Source of the DNA: Lepidurus packardi
Lineage: Eukaryota; Arthropoda; Branchiopoda; Notostraca; Triopsidae
DNA length: 64,000 nucleotides
NCBI GenBank assembly: GCA_023053545.1
Contig: JAKZAN010000004.1
Coordinates: forward strand, 10,850,001-10,914,000
Direction: 5' to 3'
Shown here one piece after another: positions 43,119-54,100 of this stretch (the stretch's first letter is position 1; each line of letters opens with the position of its first letter). The notes under the pieces are model-generated. The model was given only the letters and a program-made list of their open reading frames with translations. It had not been told where the DNA came from and ran no database searches. The position numbers and the translations under genes are program-made.

Positions 43119-44195
43119 TCAAGTTGAAAGCTTAGCCCATCCATTCAAATGAACATCGTTAATCTGTTTATAGAAGGGTGCATTTTTGTCAGGGTACGTC
43201 ACAGTTTTCTGGCTTAGGTACGCTGCCCAAAAGCCGTAAGAGCCCACGGAGATAATCACGTGATCACACAGTGTCAATATTGCCATGTCTACTCCTGGAT
43301 TATCTGTCCTTTCAGGGAAAACCATGGGAAACCGCGTCTGATTCAAATGCTGTTTGCACCAGGGTACATCATCACTCAGGACCACAAACAGAGGCTGAAA
43401 TCCTCCTGAATGAGTCAACGTACTGCTCTTCACATTCGTATTCCCCAATTCACTAACAGATTCCATTGCTGTATGGATGTAGTGCTCATCCACGATCGTG
43501 TCCTTCCAACGTTCCTGGATGTACTTGATGTAGTCCGTACGACGGATATGTACTCCCACCACCATTGCTAACTGATGCATTTGCTTCGCTTTTCGCACGT
43601 AATTTTCAGCTTGGCGAAGGATTGCCGGTTGGAACTGGAACTCTTTCAGGATGACGTCACGATAGGGGTTGAACGCGGTCAGCTGGGCAATGTACATAGG
43701 AAGCTGTACATTAACCCCAAGTTGGGAAGTATTGCTAGGTACACCAATCTTGTGTATGGCACTGCACTTCTTAGGAACCGTTGCGGTAGATTGCAGACTT
43801 ACATGAGAAAAGTACTTCTTGAGCTCGGAAAGTACGTCCGGCGGTACTAAGGCATGGTAGGAGTACTTCTGAGCCAAAGAGTATAACGTGGAGTAAGTTC
43901 CAATCAAGTTTCCCAACCTTCCACCTCGAACCATGGTCAAAATTGGTTTAGTAGGACAAATCTCTTTAACAGCACTTGTAGAAGCAACGGATTTTAGTGT
44001 TGGGAATCCGAATCCCATGTGAAAGATGAGTACGTAGATCGCCAGCAACGTGGCGAACGCGAGACCCACGCATTGATTCGTTTTCCAATGACAAGACGGT
44101 CTCATGGTTAAAAATCGCACAACAAATCGAACCACTCTTCGGCACAGTTTTGAACTATAAGATGTGAAACTACACGTACCATAATAGAATGACAT
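43119..44195 (-). CDS. GT11 alpha-1,2-fucosyltransferase-like, copy 2
   Basis: Single exon, 358 residues; paralogue of the gene at 39015-40112. Membrane anchor at about residues 43-62 (VGLAFATLLAIYVLIFHMGF). Catalytic blocks GGRLGNLIGTYSTLYSLAQ, VGVHIRRTDYI, FVVLSDDVPWCKQHL, and DMAILTLCDHVIISVGSYGF followed by WAAYLS are intact, so it should be active. ATG at 44195 gives a 42-residue cytosolic tail; the ATG 30 codons later would give a shorter tail. The stem and C-terminus differ most from copy 1. Confidence 0.93.
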   Translation of the reverse strand: MSFYYGTCSFTSYSSKLCRRVVRFVVRFLTMRPSCHWKTNQCVGLAFATLLAIYVLIFHMGFGFPTLKSVASTSAVKEICPTKPILTMVRGGRLGNLIGTYSTLYSLAQKYSYHALVPPDVLSELKKYFSHVSLQSTATVPKKCSAIHKIGVPSNTSQLGVNVQLPMYIAQLTAFNPYRDVILKEFQFQPAILRQAENYVRKAKQMHQLAMVVGVHIRRTDYIKYIQERWKDTIVDEHYIHTAMESVSELGNTNVKSSTLTHSGGFQPLFVVLSDDVPWCKQHLNQTRFPMVFPERTDNPGVDMAILTLCDHVIISVGSYGFWAAYLSQKTVTYPDKNAPFYKQINDVHLNGWAKLST

Positions 44196-44714
44196 GAAAT
44201 CCCTTCAAGCAGTCTCTAGAGCTGGTGATTAGGTAAGTTAAGATCAATAAATCCATAAAAGGGTCACAAAGGGGTGGTATCGTCATAGAAACAAAGGAAG
44301 ATCACTAGTCTTTAACAGAATTAACCTTTATTGCATTCACTTCTATCGTACATTGGCGGTTGCTCTTTTCACACTCTCTGAGAACTGATACTCCAAGAAC
44401 TATAATTAGCTCTGAGCCTGACAAACGACGACGCGTTCTGAAAACCCCATACTTCGTAACACCACGCCTAGCAACTGTTTGTGCGTAAACAAGTGCAAAT
44501 AATGATAACTTATCACTCTTCTTGGCGTCGTTCTTTAATACTAATGCGTTTAAGTTGCGCTTTATCAAGTCCCATGATAAGAGGCCCATTAACATAAGAT
44601 TGTCAAGAGACTTGACAATCAGTGAAACTTAGTCACAATGCTTCTCAACTCGCGTTTAACTTCGTACAACCTGACCACTCAGTTAAAAAATGTGAAACTT
44701 TTTAGCGCATATAA

Positions 44715-45245
44715 CTTTTTTTTTAAGATTTCTTTTTTAAGATTTTAAGATTTCTTTTTTAAGATTTTAAGATTTCTTTTTTAAGATCTTAAGATTTCTT
44801 TTTTAAGATTTTAAGATTTCTTTTTAAGATTTTAAGATTTCTTTTTTAAGATTTTAAGATTTCTTTTTTAAGATTTTTTTTAAGATTTCTTTTTTTAAGA
44901 TTTTAAGATTTCTTTTTTAAGATTTTTTAAGATATTTTAAGATTTATTTTTTAAGATTTTGTAAGATCTTAAGATTTATTTTTAAGATTTTTGTAAGATT
45001 TTAAGATTTATTTTTTAAGATTTTTAAAGATATTTTAAGATTTATTTTTTGAAATATTTTTTAAGACATTTTAAGATATTTTAAAGATATTTTAAGATTT
45101 TTTTAAAGATTTTTTTAAGATATTTTAAGATTTTTTTAAAGATTTTTTTAAGATATTTTAAGATATTTTTAAAGATATTTTAAGATTTTTCTTTTAAGAT
45201 TTTTTTAAGAAATTTTTTTTGTTTAAGATTTTCTAAGATTTATTT
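44715..45245 (+). repeat. AT-rich satellite, TTAAGATTTCTTTT units
   Basis: About 530 bp of degenerate TTTTAAGATTTCTTTTTTAA-type units. The right half grades into TTTTAAGATATTTTAAAG units. Confidence 0.9.
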
Positions 45246-46294
45246 TGGTTAAGAAAAAATTATACCCACCGAACCCCTTGGTTTCAGTTCATCCACAAAA
45301 TGAAAATTCGAAAGTTTATTTAAAAAAAAATTTTTAAGAAAATTTCAAACTCGTTTAGATAATTCAAACCAGAGTTATCATGCTAATGAACCTTTATGCC
45401 GAACTTTATCTCCATGTTTCCTGCCAAGTTTATTAATTCTTAGTTACCTATTTTTCCTCAGCCATTTATTTCTTTTTCTGTACCTCCCGAAGACAAAACT
45501 TTCTTTTAACTTTAACAAAGTTGAGCGCTTTTATCGCAACTTGGAAGGACCCAGCTTGTTCTTAGAATAACCCTCTAAGGACTTCATCAACACCGTCTTA
45601 ATTTTCTACTTGGTTAACCATCACGCCCAACAATTGCAAAAAAATTTCATTAACCTTAATTCCGTCCTTTATCCTTCCCTTCAAAATTCCAAACTTTCCA
45701 ACTTTCAAAGAACCAAATTGCGCATCCAAAATGGAACCAAGCTCTCAATTGAGCCATCTTTAAAGCTTTGAAATGATACAATGGTGGAGAGTCTAGGAAG
45801 TGGTTTTCTCTCGCCAATGTATTTGGTCTACGCATGTACATGCATTTGGACGTACTCACGCAGACGGTGTGAAGCAGAGGAAGCCTTTCAAGGTAATAGG
45901 ATTGGATTGGGAGAGAAAAGCCATACAGCCTTTTCCCCCTTTTGTGTCGTTCGTCGCGCTCTTTAGATTGACCTTCGCATAAATAAAAAAAAATAAAAAA
46001 AATGAATTCCTTCCAACAAAACACGATCCTTGTCAACCATTTCATTGTATTCCTGTTTATTGTATTTTTATTATATTTTTTAAACGTTTTATTCTATTTT
46101 TCAAACCGCGAAAGAAGAGGCGTACTGAGTGTAAAAAAAAATAAAAAAGTCTTTACTGAGTGTAAAAAAAAATAAAAAAAGTCAATCGAGATTTTCGGGG
46201 AAAACGGAATTATTTTGTAACCTGGACAACCGATCCCGGCCAGAAGCGTCCGCGCTCTGACTGTCTTTAATGTTCCCCGTGCTTCTCTTTTCAG

Positions 46295-46476
46295 AGCCAA
46301 AGGGATCTTCCGCCAGTTTGGAACAACCAGTAGTCCTCTCCCGGTCGTCCGCCACGGACACGCTTCCTTGCTGGCCGGTATTGGGTCGAATTACACTCTA
46401 CCAAATCCCTGTCCAATTGATGGAATTTAGACTCCCCGCGGAATGTGCCAGTAATACTGGTCACGTTCCTTCCCAC
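46295..46476 (+). other. Weak candidate exon
   Basis: CTTTTCAG precedes an open frame (EPKGSSASLEQPVVL... LMEFRLPAECASNTGHVPSH) ending at a GTGAGC donor. Composition looks coding, but I found no partner exon in phase. It could belong to a longer 5' form of the channel gene. Confidence 0.2.
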
Positions 46477-47803
46477 GTGAGCCTACTCAACAAAAAAGAG
46501 CGAGAGAACACGAAAAACAGAAAGGGCGCAAGTTCTCTAACTTAATTCTGCAGATAATTTCTTCCTTGTGTGGAAAGGTGATGAAAGCTGTTCATCAGAC
46601 GAGGAAAAGGACACGGAAATGTTGAGTGAGTAAGAGGAAAGGAGGGAAAAACAAGGTTCCCCTAAGCCATGTCTGTGTGGAGCTAATGAACGAACAGAAA
46701 TAATAAGAGAAAAAGGAAAAAAAGGAAAAAAAAAAACTCATTCGAGCTTATTTCCATATTTCAATTTCAAATGCAGTGGCGCAGACTAAGAGAACATGCT
46801 AAGTGACTCCCTTTTCCGTGTTTCCTGACTTTTTCGCCTGTTTTTTTGCCACTAGCAGAAACCCCCACGCGTGGCCAAAAGGAGAGGATTTGCAGTTTGT
46901 TGTTCAAGGAGACTTGTTTGCATAGACCCTTGCCAGCTGTCAGTAAATTGTGTTAACGTGCCTACGACTACGAGTGCGGCTTTCCCCAAAGACCGTGTTG
47001 CGACCTGGGCGATATTAATATAAAAGAAAAATCTGCAGAAATATCACTGTCTTCGCCAAAACGCGACAGCATGACAGCTTGGCCTATTCCCAGCCTCGGT
47101 GTACCGCAAAGAGTTGCTCTTTGTTGTTCAGTGTAACCGTAAATCGTCCTATGACAAGAAAAAAACTTTTTTGGGGGGAAGAAATTTATTTCTGCGTTGA
47201 AGATTATCGAGATTTATGGCACCAGGGTACAACTAACAAAGGCGATTGAATGGAGCACACTGCCCCAACATTGCCACAGAATCAGAAGGCAGAAATGCAG
47301 AAACATTTCTGTATTGCTGAAGAATGAGATTATATTGAATTACTGCCGCAGGGAGTAAAACGTTAACTAAAATCATTAAAAAATACTGTATTTAAAACTT
47401 ACCCAAGAATCCAGTTAAAGGGGAAGAAATTATGAACGTTGTTAAATAACTTCTGCAGAAATATTAAGCTCATTGTGAATTGAAAGCAATCTGAATATTG
47501 GTACATTTCTGCTAAGAAGAATGAAAAGCGCTAAGAAGTTCAAGTACCTTTCAAGCTTCTGAACGACCAAAAGTGCAAGACAGAAACACAATGAAAGAAA
47601 TCCTTCAGAAATATTGCTTCATTTCTGCATCTCTAGCACTTGAAGATTCCTGGAAATTCCTGCTATAAAGATTGGAAGAGATAGCAAATTCAACTGTTAT
47701 TCGAACCGCGCCTTCGAACGGCCCGAAGTTCAAGACAGAAATAGTGTACTGCAATATTTCTGACACCTAAATCGAGTTAAAGTGTACCGTAAGCTACTCG
47801 CAG

Positions 47804-47828
47804 CGGAGAGAGAGAGAGAGAGAGAAAA
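47804..47828 (+). repeat. (GA)n microsatellite
   Basis: GAGAGAGAGAGAGAGAGAGA run, about 12 units. Confidence 0.9.
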
Positions 47829-48153
47829 GAGTGATGATCCTGGAGGGTCGATTGCGCTAACGAACGCAATTTGGGATTTCAGAGCCGATACTTTTCATGT
47901 TCGTACCAGCCTTTTCTCTCCTGATGAAGAGGCTGCAACTTGCAAGTGCCACGACCATCATCAACCTCGTCGATTTCGACCTTTTTTGTCTCCTGTTGTC
48001 CTCCATCAAGTCCCCTTTGGCCGAAACTAACATCTTGAGCATTTGGCAGCCTCACAAAAGAATCAAAGAGTAGGGGGCAGGTGGGGCCTTTCAGCCTTCG
48101 CTCTTCATCAAGACTGCACTCTCTCCTCCGAAAACGTTCGAAAACAACACGAA

Positions 48154-51100
48154 ATGAAGCTGTCAGTGTCGGCCTATCGCGCGTCCTACAACCTCTCGGA
48201 GCAGCGGATCCTCGCGGGTCCAGTCCCCACGTACGGGTCCACCAACGCCCCAGGCCATGAAGGATCGACCAACGTTCCCCCTAGTCCAGCCCTCCAGCAG
48301 CGGGTCGAGGGGCCCCATGATCACCCTGACGCGAGTACCATGGCTCTGCCGCAACTCCAGGTGGGTTTCCTCACAGTCCACTGAACGGGTTAAGAGGTTC
48401 AAAGGGGGTCTGCAGTAATTCAGAGAAAAAATAAGACCCACCTCCTACAGTTCCGGGAAGTCTATTCGGGGAAAAGAGATGCTGCGAGGGCAACACAATT
48501 AAACAATGAGAAGGTTCCAACGCCTTGCGTGGAGGCGTCACAGTAAATGCATAATTACTTTCGGGGAACAAGAATTAACAACTATTTCTTCCTCTGCTCC
48601 CTGTCTTTTACTTTGCTCGAGGGAAAATTGCAGCCTAAGTGGCTTTAGAGCTGCACGGGAAGTCTTTGTAAAACGACTTTTTAAAACTTATTTACCTTTT
48701 TAGGAAAAAGCGTATCAAACGCTTATTACTGGCTTTTAAAAGGAAATTTCTGCCCATATTTGCCGTGGCAGCAATACGGTCAGAAATCCATGTATTCAGG
48801 AAGAAATTAATAAGCCCCGGAAGCTTGTGGGAAACGTTCTAATTAAATTCGCTCTAAAAAGGAACGTAAGACTTTCTATTTTTTTACGGTTTTTTCGGTA
48901 ATCATTCTGCAGTTGGAAAAGGGAATATAGCTAGCAGGCTTCAGGAATTCGGAAAAAGCTTAGATTCCGCCTTCCTAGAGCTTCTGCTCCCATTTCTGTC
49001 CCTAAAGCACGAAGGGAATTTTCCGAGTTAATATTGACACGGACTAGCAAGCGGACCACAAGGGGGAGACTGAGTCTGCGGGCTCCCAGTTCACCGGCGA
49101 TGTATTTCTGCCGACAAAAGAACCGCAAATACTTGTTCTTTCAAATCAACAATATTTCTCCGAAATTCTCCGTCTCCTGTTCTAGAGAGCCCGCGTTTTC
49201 CTTTGTTTTCAAAGGAATAACTTCCACAGTTTATATCTTCCGCGGTTTATTTCTAAATGTCTGCACGACTCACTAGACACATTTCTTTGGAATTCCATCA
49301 TCTCAAACCGAAAAACGGCCTTTTCTACTCCACCTGAGATGCGCAAAAGAAAAACAGCGATGGGAGGCAGTTTTACAACGACTTATACGACTCTGTCTTA
49401 TCTATGCTTGAAGATTGGGGCCCCAAGGTTGGTTGAATAGCCTCTTAGGTGGAGGATTCTTTTTTCCTCCAATTTGAAGAATTTTGAAGAGTTCGGGGCG
49501 ACGCAGAATGACGCGTTCAAAGAAATTACCAGAAAAAGACGAATGTTCAAAAGCATACTTTGAATGTATTCAAGTATGGACGAGATTCCGAGCATGTGGT
49601 AAAAGGTTAAGCTCTCTGTCGTGCTAAAGTTTTCGCGTTCGCTCACTGGCTTAGCTCAGGGAATGCGCTGTTAAAGAGAACAACCGAGCGCTACGGAGCA
49701 ACACACATGCACGCATACACGAGAGCCAAGGATTTGCTCCAGAGAGGCCTTCTTTCTCAGTGCTCGCCAAGCAAACGTACCAAGACGACACTATATTTGC
49801 CTGCCAGAGATATTTGCCTGGTACTTTTGTAATTTCCGTGACCAGGTTTCTTCCAATACTCCGTGATTAAAACCAGTAGCATACCCGTTCCTCCCATACG
49901 AGGAGATGGAGGCAGACATATCGAAGCAATGAATCTATTTCTTCCCAAAGTGTCGTCCATTCTCTCCGAGCTCGGAATCGTTTCTTCTTGGTACTTTCTT
50001 CGCTACTGAATGAACTGAATCCCATGGTAAAAAGACAGCTTTAAGGGTGGGGTTCGGCAGTAATTCGGCAGTAATCATGGTCATTACTGAACTGTTTCAC
50101 AGAGTGTATGGATTTCACGTCGGCCTGGGGCTGTAACCATATCTTCACTGTTTTACTGCCGATCAAAAGTGTTTTGTTCACCTAAGCGACTTCCCTTGTG
50201 TTTCTCTTGTCCCGTTTGTCAGAAATAGCGAAGAAATGGTTTGGTTGCTGGATTTGTTTTAGTGTGGAGCCAATTGTGCACCAATCTCACCAGTCATCCC
50301 GATCGCTGCAACTTCCCTTATCGATTGACAGGTCTACATTACTTTTACCCCTCTTGGAGTCTTTTATTTCTGTCTACTTTCTTCTCCCAAGTTTGGATTG
50401 GAACTTTTTATTGCTTGCGGGACCTTACGGTGAAAAAAATAAAAAAAATAAAAAAAAAAAATCGAAAGGAAGTTTCTGTAAATAGAACAGGTAACTTAAC
50501 ATGTAACTCTAGTTCCGACTCTGGTCCGACAACTTTACTTCACGATGGAAGTTTATTAGGAAAGGTAACACGAATCATGAAAGAATCAAATGCACGAAGG
50601 GGGGCTCTCTTCTGGCCAGGTTGCTATGACGACTTGATCCTTGATTCAGGACGGCTCGTTTTAGCTTCAAGATGCTGTCTCTTGTGACGAATGGACCCGC
50701 CGGACTAATATTATCCTCATTTTCGGATCTAATCCGCTTATTCTCCCGAGATCTTTTTACGAAGTAACGAGAGCCTGAGCTAAGCACTTCTGCGTCGTTA
50801 CCCGACTTGAATAGCTGAGCTAAGACGGTCGAACGATGAACTTAGAAGTCGTAACCTCATGTACGTCATCTGCTAAACATGTTCTTCGACATTGTTTCCT
50901 TAGTTGGAAGGCCAGGATATGGCCCAGGCCTCCTCCACCACGTCGCCAGTACAGCCGTCTGCCAGTACTCCCAGCGAGATCATCCTCAACCCTACCGCCG
51001 CGGCAGTCCATCTGTCTACCCCGGCCGAAGTACGCATTCCAAATACTCCAGGTACCAGGTGAGTCACGCCTTCCCAGCTTTAAAGCAAGCGCTCCCTTGT

Positions 51101-54100
51101 ACCCGTTTACACACGATACCAGGTACACTACCACAGACCGACGAAGCTAAGGAAAGCTACTTGAGTTTCGAGTCGTATTGACGTAGATAAGCGGTACGTA
51201 AGGAACACTACTAACTGGAATTTTGGCCACAGATTTTGCTAGCTTTTGTGTTAGCGGTTTATCTCCTTGATGTGACGTGTTGTCGTTCCTTTTTGATTCA
51301 CGGCACAAATGAATGCCAAGGATATTCCACGCAACGCAGGCAAAGTATTGACGGTTTGCTGGTTGACTACACAATAATGTAGATGGGGGTGAGATGACGC
51401 GGATGATGTGACACGTGGCGTACCATGTACATGTTTGCAGGCGAGTCGGCCAAATGCGTGCGCTTCAGCGGGAGAGCAGCAACATGATCCGATCTTGTGA
51501 CGTCAGTACGTCCAGTGCTCGACATCACTGGCACCAGCTCCGTTATGCCATGTTCTGGTTCCGTCTCTTCCGCAAGAAACGCAGGTCCTTTTAGCACCAC
51601 CCTCAAAGACTAAAAACGCTTTCTGACCCACCTTCCTACGGTAGTTGTGGAAAGCGTTGATTTCTCGCTATTGCATTGTGACTTGTTTTTACACACTGTG
51701 TGGGTCTTTGTTTTGGGAAATGAACACTACTATCAGCTTTGAGCTCTAACCAAAAACATTGCTGCGTCGTATGTATTAGGCCCTTGCGGAGTGCGGCTTC
51801 TTCTATGGACGTCGATGAGGATTGTACTCCTCATCGACTCTTGTCGACCTGCTCTCGCTCCCATAGCGTAGGCGAGCGACAATGGACGCGGGTCAGGGCC
51901 GTAATGGCTTGGTACACTCGCCTCAGGCGGATCAAAAGGTAGTCCCCCCTTACCCTAGCTCCGAAACTACCGTATCCAACTCGTAAAATCGTAAAGTTCG
52001 TAATCCTCCTTCGAAGAAACAAAGATAATCCACTCTCGCACCCCTTTCTCCTCGCAGGGCATGTTTCGACAAAGAAAAAAAAAAAAGATAGCTTATACTC
52101 TTGACCCCTTGGAATGATGGCTGCTGACTTCCGGTAACTACTGCCAACCTTTTGCCTGCCACTGGGTATCGACCTGTAAAAAAAATACAACCTGTTTTCT
52201 TTCCCATATTCCCTTCCGCTGCACACCAACTCCAACTCTACTCCTCTGTAAACAAAATTCTACTTGCAAAGCTCTTCACACCTTTGGTTGTTGTGACCCG
52301 AAACGTCTGTTAAACATTCAAAGCTCACTGGTTGGAAAGCTTCTTACTATCACGTGTGACCGTCCGTAACACCTTTCTCATGTGTCGTAGATGTTGTACT
52401 GTTTCAACTTCATATATAGTTAGAGCGTTCAGCTGTGCTGTGCCAGTACAACCCAGTACTTGAACCCCCTTGCGACAATTTTTGCTCACTCAATCAAGTC
52501 AGCCAGGTAAAACTGTGTTTCTTTGCTTCGGACCATTACCCCTCAGAACGCGAAGCAACCAACGATGGATGAAGCTGCGAACGACGGTGCAGTTAACCGG
52601 CGCTATCGCATCGTCGGTCCAATCCAAGAAGTCGTCCCTGAAGCGTGAAGACTCGTTCATAACGCGGTTCTCCACGCGCCAGATCCCCGAGGTCCAGGTA
52701 AGCTCCGATCCAAAAGAGTCCCTCGAGGTCATCATCATACCTTCTTCAGGAAACGTTCGATACGGGGGACGAGACAGACGGCCTCGAGAGACCCAAGAAG
52801 AAGCGCCGGAAAAAACGGGGTACCGTCATCAACCCGGATGGAAATGTGCTTTTCTACTGGTTGTTCGTGTTGACGGGTTGCGTGTTGTACAACTTGTGGA
52901 CTGTGATCGTCCGCCAGGCCTTCCCGGAGCTCTATACCACCGCCCCGGTCTTCTGGATCTGTACGGACGTGTTCAGTGACGTGGTGTTCCTCTTGGACGT
53001 GGTGGTGCAGTTTCGTACCGGGTACTTGGAACAAGGGCTCATCGTGGCCGAGAGCCGGAAACTTGCCGTCCATTACGTGAAATCCCAAGCCTTCCTGCTC
53101 GACATGTTTAGTTTGATCCCTTTGGACTGGCTCATCCCCCGCGACATTCGATGGCGCCCGCTCCTCCGCTTTGTTCGCTTCACCAAAGTGTACCGCATGT
53201 ACCATTACTACTACATGGTAGAGTCCCGGACCATCTTCCCGAACATGTGGCGGGTGCTGAACCTGGTCCACATTTTACTCCTCCTCGCCCATTGGTTCGG
53301 CTGCTTTTACTACCTCTTGTCCGAGGCTGAAGGCTTTCGCAGTGACTGGTCGTACCCGCCGCCTGAGGGCGACTTTGGGACCCTAACCCGTAAGTACCTC
53401 GGGTCCCTCTATTGGTCCACTTTAACCCTAACTACCATCGGAGACCTGCCCACGCCGGAAACCAACGCTGAGTAAGTCCATCTATCTTTTCATTGTTGCT
53501 TTTTGGCTTTTCATTGGTGTTGTTTAGTTTTCATGGCTGCCGTTCAAATCGAATCCCAGTCCATGGATGCTTTCTTCCCTCTAGTTTCCGTTGTTCGGAA
53601 ACATGGGGTGTCGTTAGGTTTTCATTGCGGCCCTGCCCCTCGCGGTAGTGCTGTCAGTCTTCATTGTTGCCTTGTGATAGCAACTGACTGTTTTCTATCT
53701 TTTCTGTCATTGTTGGTTTGTGGCCGATTTTGAGCTCCAAAGAAAAAGATCTTGTCTCTACTTTTCATTGCCACTTTGGACTTTCATTGTTCAGGGAATT
53801 GGGTTCAAATGCCTTAAGGACCCTCTTTCTTTCTCTCTCTCTCAACTGTTTGAACCCTTGCCACCTTTCTTGTGGACTTTGGGTTATTTTTCATTATTTA
53901 TGTGCGTGTATATGGTATATATCTATAGAAAAACCAGGCGTGTGTTGGCAGCTACATCTGGCCTACGCAATACCACTACCACTGGACCTCGCGCCCTCCC
54001 ACGCCGAGGGTTCAAATCCCGCCTCCTCCATCACGCTACGAACACAGGGTGGGTATACTGAAACCCTTCACGTTCTCCCTTCATCTGAAAGATACAAGCA

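Larger units (their letters stand above)
44196..48153. other. Intergenic region upstream of the channel gene
   Basis: Contains a minus-strand open frame at 44305-44595 (96 codons) I cannot assign, a 23-bp inverted repeat (44598-44620, GATTGTCAAG / CTTGACAATC), a large AT-rich satellite, a weak candidate exon at 46295-46476, and a cluster of GCAGAAATATT-like motifs at 47030-47765. Confidence 0.5.

Noticed and set aside
45656..46045. 129-codon minus-strand frame
   Set aside because: No domain, aromatic-rich composition from AT-rich DNA, and no splice partners.
47782..48030. Plus frame with HVRTSLFSPDEEAATCKCHDHH considered as a channel N-terminal exon
   Set aside because: An acceptor-like TTTCAG is present, but no donor allows an in-phase join to 48154 or 50904.
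50241..50687. 148-codon plus frame in channel intron 1
   Set aside because: Runs through a poly-A stretch encoding Lys/Ile repeats; no homology, and in an intron of a supported gene.
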